A stretch of DNA of 64,000 bases, taken from NCBI GenBank assembly GCA_907165065.1, contig OU015533.1, forward strand, positions 28,970,578-29,034,577, given 5' to 3'. This stretch comes from Caprimulgus europaeus. Taxonomy: Eukaryota > Chordata > Aves > Caprimulgiformes > Caprimulgidae. A model generated the notes under the pieces. It saw only the letters and a list, made by a program, of their open reading frames with translations. It did not search any database and was not told where the DNA came from. Positions 27,315 through 38,670 of this stretch are shown here, one piece after another. Within the stretch, counting starts at the first letter, position 1; the number at the start of each line of letters is the position of its first letter. Position numbers and translations under genes: made by a program.

Positions 27315-28982
27315 GTAGGTTAAAGACAATAAAACAAGTTTTTTCAAGTACATCAATAACAAAAGGAAGACTAGGGAACATGTGGGCCCACTGTTGAACG
27401 AGGTGTGTGCCCTGGTTTCGGGAGATGCTGAGAAGGCAGAGATACTAAATGCCTTCTTTGCTTCAGTCTTTACGGCTAAAAATGCCCCTCAAGAACCCCA
27501 GATGCTAGAGGGAAGAGAGAGAGTCTGAAGCGTGGAAGATTGCCCCTTGGTTGAGGAAGAACTGGTCAGAGATAGTCTAAACAAAATCAGTATACACAAA
27601 TCCATGGGCCCCGATTGGATGCACCCACGAGTGCTGAAGAAGCTGGCAGACTTGATTGCTAAAATGCTCTCTATCATCTTTGAAAGGTCCTGGACAACGG
27701 GAGAGGTGCCTGAAGACTGATAGATAGCCAATGTCACAAGGCTTCAAAAAGGGCAAGAAGGAGGATCTGGGCAACTACAGGCCAGTCAGCCTCACCTCTA
27801 TCCCTGTGAAGGTGATGGAACAGCTCATTCTTGATACCACCTCTAAGCAGTTGGAAGAAAAGAAGGTTATCAGGAGTAGTCAACATAGTTTCACAAAGGG
27901 GAAATCATGCTTGACCAATCTGGTAGCCTTCTATGTGGGGAAGGCTGGGTAGATGAAGGGAAAGTAATGGATGTTGTCTACCTTGACTTCAGCAAAGCTT
28001 TTGATACCATATCCCACAACATCCTTGTAGCAAAGCTTAGAAGGTACGGGATAGATGAGTGGACAGTGAGGTGGATTGAGAATTGGCTGACTGGCAGAGC
28101 TCAGAAGGTTGTGATCAGTGGCACAGAATCTAGTTGGAGTAACTAGCGGTGTTCCCCAGGGGTTGGTACTGGGTCCGGTCTTGTTTAACATCTTCATCAA
28201 CAACCTGGATGTAGGGGTAGCATCCACCCTCAGCAAGTTTGCTGATGATATGGAGTTGGGAGGAGTGGCTGACACACCATAAGGCTGTGCTGCCATTCAA
28301 CGAGACCTGGACACGCTGGAGAGTTGGGTGGAAAGGAACCTCATGAGGTTCAACAAGAGCAAGTGCAGAGTCCTTCACTGGGGGAGGTATAACCACATGG
28401 ACCAGTACAGGTTAGGGGCTGACCTGCTGGAAAGGAGCTCTGAGGGAAAGGACCTGGGTGTGCTGGTAGGCAGCAGGCTGGCCATGAGCCAGCAGTGTGC
28501 CCTTGGGGCCAGGAAGGCCAACAGTGTCCTGGGGTGCATTAAAAAGAGCAGGGCCAGCAGGTCAAGAGAGGTTCTCCTCCCCCTCTACTCTGCCCTGGTG
28601 AGGCCACATCTGGAGTACTGCATCCAGTTCTGGGCTCCCCAGTTCAGGAGAGACAGGAATCTTCTGGAGGGAGTCCAGCCTAGGCCACAAAGATGATGAG
28701 GGGCCTGGAGCATCTCCCGTATGAGGAGAGGCTGAGAGAGCTGGGACTCTTCAGCCTGGAGAAGACTGAGAGGGGACCTTATCAGTGTCTATAAATATCT
28801 GAAATGTGAGGGCCAAAGGGATGGGGCTGGGCTCTTTTTGGTGGTGGCTGGTGACAGGACAAGGGGCAATGGGCAAAAACTGGAACACCGAAAGTTGCAG
28901 ACAAACCTAAGGAAAAATTTCTTTACTGAGTGTGACGGAGCACTGGGACAGCCTGCCCAGAGAGATTGTGGAGTCTCCTTCC
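27315..28982 (+). mobile_element. CR1 LINE, decayed reverse-transcriptase region, 5'- and 3'-truncated
   Basis: This 1.7-kb fragment carries most of the CR1 reverse transcriptase, broken into pieces in two frames by indels and stops. Recognisable in order: FKYINNKRKTR (about 27325), LLNEV...AEILNAFFASVFT (to 27475), SMGPDWMHPRVLKKLADLI (about 27600-27660), [19 protein letters not shown] (about 27775-27830), VVYLDFSKAFDTISHNIL (about 27975-28025), [20 protein letters not shown] (28148-28207) and the catalytic [10 protein letters not shown] (28235-28264). The thumb-like end includes [20 protein letters not shown]. The element then runs into CR1 sequence beyond the RT but stops near 28982 without the usual 3' UTR and terminal repeats. 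It is antisense to PLEKHM3 and non-functional. The 5' limit is approximate. Confidence 0.93.
27532..28696 (+). pseudogene. CR1 reverse-transcriptase pseudogene (frameshifted)
   Basis: These are the coding remnants inside the CR1 element. The open pieces are about 27532-27720, 27731-27952, 27907-28146 and 28148-28696, alternating between two forward frames. Stops include the TGA at the end of the first piece, TAG just before GVPQG, and TAA after the FADD motif. The catalytic aspartates of FADD are still encoded, but the frame is broken several times, so no active protein can be made. This is normal decay for bird CR1 copies. Confidence 0.88.
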
Positions 28983-29002
28983 ACTGCAGCCTGGTTGCTT
29001 AC

Positions 29003-29938
29003 CTGCACATTTGAAGCTCTGAACTGTGAGCCCTCTCTCTAGAGACAGTGTGGTCAGGATGCTCAGGAAGCTGGTGGTCACAGACTGGCGCTTGCTCTTT
29101 CTGAGATCGTTTCCAAAGGGCCGATCTCCAGGTTTGTTCCTAAGCGTGACCTGTGGATTCTGAGTTAAACTTCTAGTAGCATTGGCTGCTGCTCTCAGTG
29201 CCTCCATCCACTCCTGGGCCCTCTGACGGGTCTCTGCACGCAGGCGGAGGACATCTTGAGGGAAAATGACCTGAAAGCAAGAGTCACAGCCATCCTGAGT
29301 GTCTGTCTGGACCGACAGGCAAACATCAACATTGTAGCTCAGCAGAGGATCTTCATCAAGCCTTCCCGGTTGGAATGCCATGAGATAAGACCTGTTCAAG
29401 ACAAAAGTAAATGCCTTCCAATTATTCTGGACAGTTAATCTATAAAGAGTCCCTGATTTGAGAATATTTTGGTACTCTTTAGTGTTTTCAGTCAAATTCA
29501 TGGATAGGAAGAGCTCCATAGGCTTCTCTAACAATCCATTGGTTTGGGGAAGGTCACTGTTACTTTCAGGCTTTGGCACATTCTCCAGTTTCTCCTGCTG
29601 TCTCGTGAAAGCAGGCACAGAAGCACGCACCGCTTCCCAGAGTTTCTGTCCCCAGTCCAAAGCCTCCCATGAGGACTCTGCCTTCAGCTGTAGCTGCGAG
29701 TTGTCTGACAGGACAGCGCCCACCACCTTGGTTTCAATGCAACCAGTAACAGTGACCCTTTGAAAATGCCTGAGTGGATACACGGTGGGAAGAGTCTGGT
29801 TGCCACTGCTGTCCAAGTAATACAGGTACAGTTTGTACGGGGAGAGCTCAGTGTAACAGGTGTGCCAGTAGCTGTCATTGTCTCTTCTAATTTCTAAGTA
29901 TCCCTTCTTCAGAATATTTGGGAACATTGGCTTGTGTT
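29003..29938 (-). CDS. PLEKHM3: PLEKHM3 exon 3: tandem PH domains (residues 202-513)
   Basis: This large internal exon carries both pleckstrin homology domains. PH1 spans about residues 207-307: it opens with [12 protein letters not shown], and its C-terminal helix is [15 protein letters not shown] divergent linker of ~50 residues follows. PH2 spans about 359-453: it opens with [12 protein letters not shown], and its terminal helix is [17 protein letters not shown] domains typically bind phosphoinositides or protein partners at membranes. After PH2 comes the well-conserved stretch [20 protein letters not shown] leading to SFKCAG, whose Cys 512 starts the zinc-binding module. The acceptor is TTTCCTCCAG before 29938. 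The donor is GTAAGC directly below 29003. The exon is 936 nt and ends in phase 1. A CR1 fragment in the opposite orientation ends about 20 bp beyond the donor; read-through would add a short CR1-antisense tail and then a stop. Confidence 0.96.
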
Positions 29939-30439
29939 CTGGAGGAAACAAAGTGAGAAAATTACAATTAGTACTTTTTAAATAACAATTTCAAATTGCT
30001 ATGTCATTCTCGCTTATACATCTCCCCTACATGATATATCTGGAGGACAGGATCACAGAAAAAGCCTTCACCCAGTAGGTTGCAATTATCAAACAGAGGC
30101 ACCGACTCTACATTTGAGCCAGGGAGGAAACAACACTTTTTTATCCAGAGGTACCAAAATACTTCACAGAAAGGGGACAGGGAAACAGAGGGACAGAGAA
30201 ACAAAGCAGTTTTCCTGAAGTTACCCAGGAGAATAGTGACAGAGGAACAGAACACCGCAAGCCTCCAAGAACCCAGTCTAGAGGAGAACAATATTATCAA
30301 GTAATCTTTCGACAATTAAAGTAGATTTCAACAGTGAGAAACAAATACAAATTAAAACAACACCTTGCCCTCCTGCCCCCCTCCTTCCTAGGCTCAACTT
30401 CACGTTTTCACGCACAACCCCTCTACTTCCCTCCTGTCC

Positions 30440-30880
30440 TGGGCAGCGCAGAGGGACGGGGAACAGGGGGTTGTGATCAGCTGCTCCTTCTTCCTCACAC
30501 TTCTCTCCTGCTCCAGCATGGGTCTTTCTCAGGGGCTGCAGTCCTTTGGGATAAACCTGCTCCTGCCTGAGCTCTCCACGGCCACAGTTCCTTCAGGAAA
30601 TCTCCACCTTCTCCAGCACGGCATTCCTCATGGGGCTGCAGGGAAGTACCTGCTCCAACATGGCCTCCCCAGGGTCTGCAGGGGAGTCCCTGCCCCAGCG
30701 CCTGCAGCACCTTCTCCTCCTCCAACCCTGGGCTGCTTCTCCCTCACACCCCGTGCACTGCTTTGCCCTTCCTGAGGCTGCTCTGCCAGCGAGGCCACAC
30801 CTGTGGCTGAGGGGGAGCAGCTGTGGGGGCTGGAACCCGCCAGAACCAGCTGGAACCAGCCAGAACCGCCCTGCTGCCAG
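30440..30880. repeat. GC-rich interspersed repeat with internal degenerate units, unclassified
   Basis: This segment of ~440 bp contrasts with its AT-rich intron. Phrases of the type 'CTGCTCCAGCATGG...CTCATGGGGCTGCAGGGAA' recur at 30509, 30609 and 30650 with changes, suggesting diverged units of roughly 45-55 bp. Near its right end two 20-bp units, CTGGAACCCGCCAGAACCAG and CTGGAACCAGCCAGAACCGC, sit head to tail (30830-30869). Similar CTGCAGGGG-rich sequence is common in bird genomes in endogenous-retrovirus-related repeats, but I cannot assign a family. Open frames of 76-133 codons on both strands are a by-product of GC content. Confidence 0.45.
30830..30869. repeat. Tandem duplication, 2 x 20 bp
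   Basis: Two adjacent 20-bp units built on CTGGAACC-(C/A)GCCAGAACC differ at a few positions. They lie within the larger GC-rich repetitive segment. Confidence 0.6.
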
Positions 30881-32856
30881 CACCTGGGCACCACACCTGG
30901 CACCTGGCCTTACCCAAGACACAGGGAATGGAGAACTATGCTCAATGCCAGCCGTTTCTTACCACATTTGGGCACGACCCAGGGCGGGAAGGTTTTGCAC
31001 AGCTCTGTTTGCTACAGAGGAGCTGTGCTGATTTATGAGAATCCAGTGCAGGACCAGCAGACACGACCAAAATGAAAAGCAAGAGGCTGCCCAGACTCAA
31101 ACACACATAACTGAGTGCCTCAGCGCTTCAGATGCTTTGGAGCAGACCCCTTCACAAACCCTGGCCCAAGGCAAAGTCGAGGAGAATTTTCTTTGTCCTG
31201 AGAAAACCATCCCATATACAAGTAATTCCAGGCACCAGAGTGATACGAATTTAAATGAAGGTATCTAAAGCATTTCTGAGTTTTAAAAAAAGGTTTCTCT
31301 GCAAAATTTGGTCCAATGTGATTTGCACCACTTCAGTCACCACTAATACATGCAAATATTGTATTTTTACCTTGGGCTGGACACACCACTCTATGCAATT
31401 TTAGTTGGTCCCTGTATAAATTTAATGACATTCACTGTTACACTCCAACACTGACTTTAACACTTGGCACCCCAAAACAACCCAGCCTGAGGAACAAATT
31501 CTTGCTCCCATTTGAATTCTACTTCACTTTTCCAGTAAGGGTACCTGTGGTGGGTCTTGACTTACAAACAGTGGCAGAATTAACAGATATAAGTGAAGAG
31601 GTTTCTGCCCCTGGTTGCCTGTCTCCCTTGGAGACTGCTATTCCCCATGCAGGAGCAAGGCAACCACCTGTGGGAACAGCTCCTCATCCACTGCCTGACA
31701 CAATTAGGTCAAAACAAAATCAGCATCAATTGACCTTAACACGCAGCATTACAAACCACAGCAAAACAGGAGCTGTTTCACTCCTGGTTTCTGCCCTCAG
31801 GCCGACAACCTTTGAACGAGGAATAGGGCAGACAGCTAGAAGCACAAAATATTTTCAGCATCTCAGCGTAACCAGTTACCACTCACGTTAACAGGCCATG
31901 CTCTAACAAGTTTCAGACACAATCTCCTCTGAGTATACCTAGGACAATGCAGAGCTAAGAGAAAAGAATCATCTGGGCTTGACAAAGCTTGGAAACAAAG
32001 AGCCAAAGATGAGCCCTTATAGAAGTTACTGCGTCCCCATCTGTACTGGGCTCCACAGATAATATGTCTAGGATTGCTGGCCAAGCTGTTCTCACCGCTG
32101 CTGGCTAATGGGCGAGTCTGTCGATCCTCCCGGGGGCATAAGCAATGTCAGGGACTATCAGTATTTGAGGGACTTAGTTACCATCCAAGGGGCTTCTGAT
32201 ACCAACTGGTGAGAAAGCAGAACTTGGGCTGTATCCTCCAGTCTAAGGAGATGCTTCCGTCCCTGGCCAAAAGCGTTGCTGTAGTTGGTTGTGACAGTTT
32301 CGTGTACGGGCAGCAGGAGGATTAAGGACAGCAACACTGTAAAAGCTTTGGCTAGCTCTTCAGTGAAGACCAACTTTAAGGATTTATAAGGATTAAGTAG
32401 ACAAGTTTCAGTTAAACTTAATGAATATACATGAGAATTAATTGTTTGATACACTCAATGTGAGTATGCAAACCTCACAGGGTTTAAAAAATAGGAGAAG
32501 GATGCTGCCTCTCATCTACACTTAAAAAAAGGATGCACTTCGGTTTCATGTTGCCAGCTCAGCCTCAGCTTCCCCGCAGTGCCCACTTACTCAGAATGGA
32601 GCCTGCATTTAACACCATGTTCAAAGTGGTTTACACTTCACCTACGAAGATTTCCTGCATATATGACTAACATCAAAACAACAATTAAAAAATTGCTACT
32701 TTGGCACTAGGTCTGAAAAGGTGGAAAAGAAATCAATATAACTATACTTTGCTGACAAATAAGCTACTCAAGAGTATTTCAGCTAAATATGAAAACTGAA
32801 AGCCTAATCTAAAACTCAAAATGGTAAAGAAAAAGCACACTTTTATATTCCAAATG

Positions 32857-32881
32857 GATAGATAGATGCACACACACACAC
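32857..32881. repeat. Compound GATA/CA short repeat
   Basis: GGATAGATAGATG is followed by a short CA run ending at 32881. It is a small imperfect microsatellite in intron 2. Confidence 0.6.
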
Positions 32882-35800
32882 TAAAAGAGAACCAATTTTG
32901 TTCACCGTACATCTCTGGCCCTGACATTCATTAGTATTTCTGTGCTAACTCAAAAGCCATTAATTTCTCTGAAACCCACACTAATCCCTTTGTAGTGCAG
33001 ATAATGGGCAGCCATTCTAGAGTCATCTTCCCTTTCTATTAATCCAATCAGGGAGGCAGCGCTTCTGCAGCTCCAACTGCAATCTCTCTCGCTTCCATCA
33101 AGTACAGATGACAGTTCAAGCTTCTTCATAATAAGACAACTCGTAACCTTCCCCCAGCCACCCCTCCTTCATCTGCCCACAGGTTTGCTTGTCTTTTGTT
33201 GAGTTAGAGAAAGGCTCTCTCTCCCTGCCTTTCACAGAGGCACCTCCATCTCCCTCCTTCGCCCCGTTCCTTCCCTTCAAGCTCCCATGAATCGGCTCCA
33301 CTGACTCTCGCTCTAACTGGGACAGAACCAGCAGCCAACTTCATTAAAATTCAAATGCCTTATATTGTTTAGGTCAGGTTAATAGATGCTGGTAGAGACA
33401 GGTTGAATCCATATGCCACACATATACACACAGAGAGCTTACAACCCTCTGCTGCTTTATCTCCTCGACGTGCCGTGTGCCAGATAATACCTTTCCACTC
33501 AGAGAGCAAATGCTACCATCTCTCCATCCACCTTCCGAACAGAAACTGCATCTCTTTTCCTCCCTGCAGAGACAGGGAGAGTAAATTGAGGAAGAGTAAA
33601 AAAAGGGAAATAATAACAGTAAATGGCCCACGCCTGAGCCATTCGGAGTTATAATTTCAAGGGAACACGAGAAAGAAGGCAGAGGGAAACAAAGAGAGAC
33701 TCAGCGGCTGGGGACAAGGCAGCATCTTCCTCAGTGTCTCTCCTCTCCTTTGGGAACTGCCCACTTGTCCCGGCTAGGAACCCTACACCAAGCACACATC
33801 TACCCCCCTCCACACCTAGGGGCAGCTGGTGCAACCAGCACTGCAGGAAAGGGAGCCCAAATGGTGTCTCGGCATATCCAGAAGATATATGATCCTGAAC
33901 AACTGACCGTTCTTGCGTCCCTGTTGGTATGTCCGGAAAACTTGCCCTGTTTTCCACCACTGAAGCATTTGTGACAACAGTAATACCAAGTAACTTGTGA
34001 AAGAGCAGAAGCAGAGATGCCTGCTTCTGAGGGGTTTGTCTTCTAAGGTGGCACACCTCTCTGGTTTTTCCAGTGCTTAGTAAGAGAGGAGCATAAGTTA
34101 CAGAGTTTTTTGTCAATAGTCCTCCTCTCTGTGATATCCATAGAACTTAGCAGACATGTTTAGAACCTAAAATGCTCTCAAATTGGGTTGGGCTGGTCAC
34201 CTGCTTGTTGGAGTGTGCTGGACCAGGGACAAACTGTGCCTCAGCTGGTGTGACTCAGATCCACAATGTCTACTTTCCTCCTACTTAAAAACACAATCTT
34301 TTCTTCCTACCTATTTTCCTGTCTGGCTCTGCAGGAACATTTATTTCAGGCAAGTATATCTAATTCCACTCAGTCCTGAAATAATGGCATTGATATTTAG
34401 CCACAAATTCCCAGCAGATGGCTGTCCTGGAGCCAAATCTGTCTTCTTCTCCCAGTGCCACCTCTTTTCAGGGGACCACTACAGCAATGGGACTTGTAAG
34501 TAGGTAACAGTTTGCATTAATTTATATAAAGAAACAGCATCTCTCCTCACCAGAAGGGCATTCACTCTTTTTCATCTTCCTTAGGCTTAGGGAAAGCAAA
34601 ACCTGCTCTGAAAATGTTCAACTTGCAAACTCCTAATTTTCGATTTATGCACTGCTAGTGAGGTTGGCTCAGCTGTTCACCAAAAATAAACGCTTCACTA
34701 AATGAACTGCCTAAACAGAGGCACAAGGAAACTGAACAAATTATTCTTTGTCTTTCCTTTCAAGTGTGGCATTGTACAAGAAACATATGAGAAACTCTGC
34801 TGAAGTCTACACGATCCCGGCTGCCCAGCCTCTCCATCCAGTTCTTTTTGCTCCTCTGCAGCAAGTCAAACACTTGTATAATGTTTGCTGAGCAGACTTC
34901 CAGCACGCTTTGCATACTGACACAGTGCCTGTGCCAAGGGGGCAGTGCAGAAGCAGGCTGGATTCAAAGTGCAAGACCAACCCCGAACAGGACTCAACTC
35001 TGGAAGAGAGAGAAGTGTAATGAGTCGAAAGGGGGTTACTAACTACCACCATCTAGGACATGCATAAAATAACAGCTCTTGCAAAAGAAGTGAGAATATC
35101 AAAGATGGAATTGCTGATTTTTGTAATAAATTCACTCAATTCAGCTTTAAGAATAAGGAAGAAAGGGTATAAAGCGACTGTCAAAGCTACAAAACCAAGG
35201 TTAGTTCACATTAGGAGAGTTAGCTGACGCCACTAAGGGAATAATAGCAACTAACCTGAAAATTCAGTTACGAAAGTCATCAAACATCACTGGAAGCAAT
35301 CAGCACTGCCCCAGGAGATGAAAACTCAGTTCATTAGCTTTATGGAGTGTTGTAACTCCAGAGCAAAAATCTCCATAAAGAATAACCCTCCCAACCAGAA
35401 CAGCTTCACAACCAAACTCATCGGTGCTGCTTACAGTAATCCTGCACTGTGGATTTATCTCCTGTATGGGAGCCCCTCCCGTTGCCTCCCACCACACTCC
35501 TCTCTCCATCACTGTGACCCTCCCACAGCCTCCCAGGCAAGGGAGTGGAGTGGGTCACAATTCCCTCCACCCAAGGCAGATGCCCACTCTAGCTGCTGCT
35601 CTCTGCAAGCCCCCCATGCCTCTTCCAGCTTGCAGGATGCCAAGCCCAAGGAGCAACTTGGAGTGAGGCTGCAGGGAACAAGTGCAGCACTCCCAGAATT
35701 AGCCAGGGGGGTTAGAGGGGAAGTAACATCCAGCAGATGAGTGAAGTCAGGCGATCCAAATTACACTCCAATTTGATCTTGGGCAAAACACCTCACTTCT

Positions 35801-37198
35801 CTCTGTCCCTGCTCACCCTCCCTATCCTTACTGCATGGTGTATTTAAGATGTAATCTCCTGGTTAGAAGGGGGTCCCTCTTGCTAGATGACAGTCCCTGG
35901 CACTTATGGACACCTGCAGTGGAGGGCATCCAACTCACATAGGATTTTAAATAACATTTTTGCTTCCTTAAGTCTTGAAAGGCCCCAAATCTCTGCAGTA
36001 CAGCTACCTTTTTCTTGACTACCTTTAAATGCTGAAAATAAATTGGTCACAGTGGGGGCATGAGTTCTCCAACTGGCTTGATACCCCTGGGATTATTTCC
36101 AAGTGGTTTAAGGCTTCCTGCACTCCAGAGAGAAAGGTGCAGAAGTGTTGCTTCCACAATCTGACTCTTGGATGACAGCACCATTATCTTCTGCACAACA
36201 CCATGGATCTGTAATGTTCTGCCATCCCAGTGGCAGTTAACAGCCTATTGGTCTACCCTGGCTGTGTAGCTTCTACATACCACAGACAAAAGACAGTGCT
36301 ACAGGGGTGTTTTTGCAAAATCACAAATGGTAATCAGGCTTCAGAAACCTCCCAGGTAGATGGATCAGGAGTTAGGCTTTACCTGGCCATCACTGGAGGG
36401 GAAGCAAGAAGGCTGCATGTCACACCTCCAATGCTTCATGCCTGTTAGAGTCTCTGGCTACCTCCACCTCTGCAGCAGCTCCCTTACCTGTCGCATCTCC
36501 CCTTTTCAGCTAACTGTCTTTGCAGCTCCTCCCTGAGCAGAACAACAGCAGCAACTGACTGTCTGCTGCTCTGTGACCCACCACCACAAACCTGCTCAGC
36601 ACACTGATACGTACCACCAATGCTGCATGAGCCAACATGATGGGCACAGAGCTAGTACCAGCCACCACCACTGCTGACGAAGGTGAGGACATCTGGCAAA
36701 CAAAGAAAACATCCCAACATAAAGTCTGTGTGGTCACTACAATAAGAGAAAGCAGCACTGTAAAATGACTCCTCAGAACTCAAGGATCACCCTCAGTCCC
36801 CAACCTGTGAATCAGTGGTGTGTTGCCCATTAATACAAATTTAGATGTCTCACCTCCACAAAAACACACTAGAAAAGTATGTAATGTGTGCAACAGCTAT
36901 ATAAAGAGGGGACCAAACCTCTCCTGAAATACCCTCCCCCACAAACTCCGAGTACAAGATCATACCTTCAAAGTGTCCCAAACAACAGCTAGTCTCCCAG
37001 TCAGATAAAAAGATGTGAAGAGAGGGAGGAAAATTGTATTTTTTAAAATCAGTCAGTTGAAAGGAGGAGGTAAAATCCTGGCCTTCATCAGACACAGCAG
37101 AATTTGGGCCTGTTGGCCGGTTTTAAGGCAGTTAACTTTCTCTGGCATGTCTGTTTTGCTATGCCACAATGCTGCAAACACCCCTAGGCCCAGCTTCA

Positions 37199-37533
37199 TA
37201 GAATCATAGAATTGTTTTGGTTGGAAAAGACCTTTAAGATCATCAAGTCCAACCATTCACCTAGCACTGCCAAGTCCACCTCTAAACCATGTCCTTAAGT
37301 ACCACACCTACACGTGTCTCATATACCTCCAGGGATGGTGACTCCACCACTTCCCTGGGCAGCCTGTTCCAACGCTTGGCAACTCCTTCAGTGAAGATTT
37401 TTCCTAATATCCAACCTAAACCTCCCCTGGCACAATCTGAGGCTGTTTCCTCTTGTCCTTTCACTTGTTACTTGGGAGAAGAGACTGACAACCACCTCAC
37501 TACAACCTCCTTTCAAGTAGTTGTAGAGAGTGA
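37199..37533 (-). repeat. CR1 LINE fragment (3' end)
   Basis: It begins TAGAATCATAGAATTG and GGTTGGAAAAGACCTTTAAG, then ATCATCAAGTCCAACCATTC, the reverse of the CR1 3' terminal repeats. The same block order as the copy at 17263-17643 follows, and the two are clearly the same subfamily. It is 5'-truncated at about 335 bp. It lies in intron 2, sense to PLEKHM3. Confidence 0.92.
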
Positions 37534-38635
37534 TACAGCCTCCTGACAGAGTGTACTGCCAAAATCAGTGGGGCTGGCTGAGTACCTCCATAGCTGCTTG
37601 TTGGAGAGGGGTACAAGGTGCTGTCCCTGCATTAAGGGCAGTTTGTCAGCGTGCAGATGCTCAGCATGACAGCTCTGGAGCTCCCCAAGCTCACAGGCAT
37701 GGCAGGCAAACAAAACAGTTACCCAGGAAAAGAACCATGGCACCCACACTCTAGGGAGTGCCAGTGTTTGAATGAAAACATCCACATGACTATCAAAGAT
37801 AACTGCTCACACATTCTGTTCTAATGATCTAAGCAAGCTTTCGCTGGATACTACAGAAGCAGTGTTCTCCCTTTGTTGGCCAGGCCACATGCCCAGAAAT
37901 ACAAAAGCTTGTTTTGAATTTGCTTACAACTTTGCCTTTGCTAACTGCACTGACAGCCTGACACTGCTGGGCAGCACAAGCAGTGCTCACTGCTAGTACA
38001 CCAGCCGTTTGCCAGCAGGCCTAAGGAGATACTGCCCCAAAAGGCACAGCTTCTTTTCAGATCCTTTTCTTTCACAGCACATGGAAAGGATCCAGTTTCA
38101 TTTTATTTGTATTATAAAAAAGCAAGCAGCAGGAACAGATAAGCTCACAGTAATAAATATACTATGAAGATAAGGAAAAAAATAATTGTGAAGAGTTAAT
38201 CTATGCAGCGACTCAGCCAGCTTTGGAGGACTGGGAGACCTCTGCAGGCTCCAGAGGGAAGTCCTGCACTACAAGGAGGACTGACAGAGGCCACTGAAGT
38301 TGCTCTCAGTATCCCATACAGATTCATTTAATTTCTATTAAGCCTTGCAAAGCAATGTCTCCACAGGCTGCAGCCACTATGACTCCTTCAACTACTGCAG
38401 CAGCTTTTAGCCAACCTTAAAATACATTTTTTGGTCTCTTGTGGAGAATAATTACCAGTCTCAGATACACGTACCTGCAACATCTACTTTCTTGCTTTTG
38501 CTTTTCTCTCTTCAGCTCAGCTCACAGTAGGAGCACACTCTATGGTAGGCTGTCTTGTAAACACAGAGGGAAGAAATACCATGTCTACCTTCTAAAACCT
38601 GCACAGCAGCTGAACAGAACAGGTTAAGGAAACAG

Positions 38636-38670
38636 GTGCATTTTCAGAGCACTGTGCATTTTCAGAGCAC
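38636..38670. repeat. Tandem duplication, 18-bp unit
   Basis: The unit GTGCATTTTCAGAGCACT is followed directly by a second copy, GTGCATTTTCAGAGCAC. The two are identical over 17 bases, so the duplication is recent or conserved. It lies in intron 2. Confidence 0.8.

Larger units (their letters stand above)
15975..29002 (-). other. PLEKHM3: PLEKHM3 intron 3
   Basis: The intron is 13.0 kb between exons 3 and 4, starting GTAAGC and ending CTCTTCTCCAG on the minus strand. It holds the short CR1 at 17263-17643, the long antisense CR1 at 27315-28982 directly behind the donor, a poly-T run at 21541 and two weak regulatory candidates. Between 17650 and 25100 I see only unique AT-rich sequence with short homopolymers. 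Confidence 0.9.

Noticed and set aside
27532..28696. Possible functional reverse transcriptase
   Set aside because: The catalytic FADD motif remains, but the reading frame is broken by several stops and shifts and both ends of the element are missing. It is a dead CR1.
30593..31031. Frames of 76-133 codons on both strands
   Set aside because: They fall in or next to the GC-rich repeat; composition explains them.
33649..34116. 155-codon minus-strand frame
   Set aside because: Intronic, no domain, and the translation is uninformative. A chance frame.
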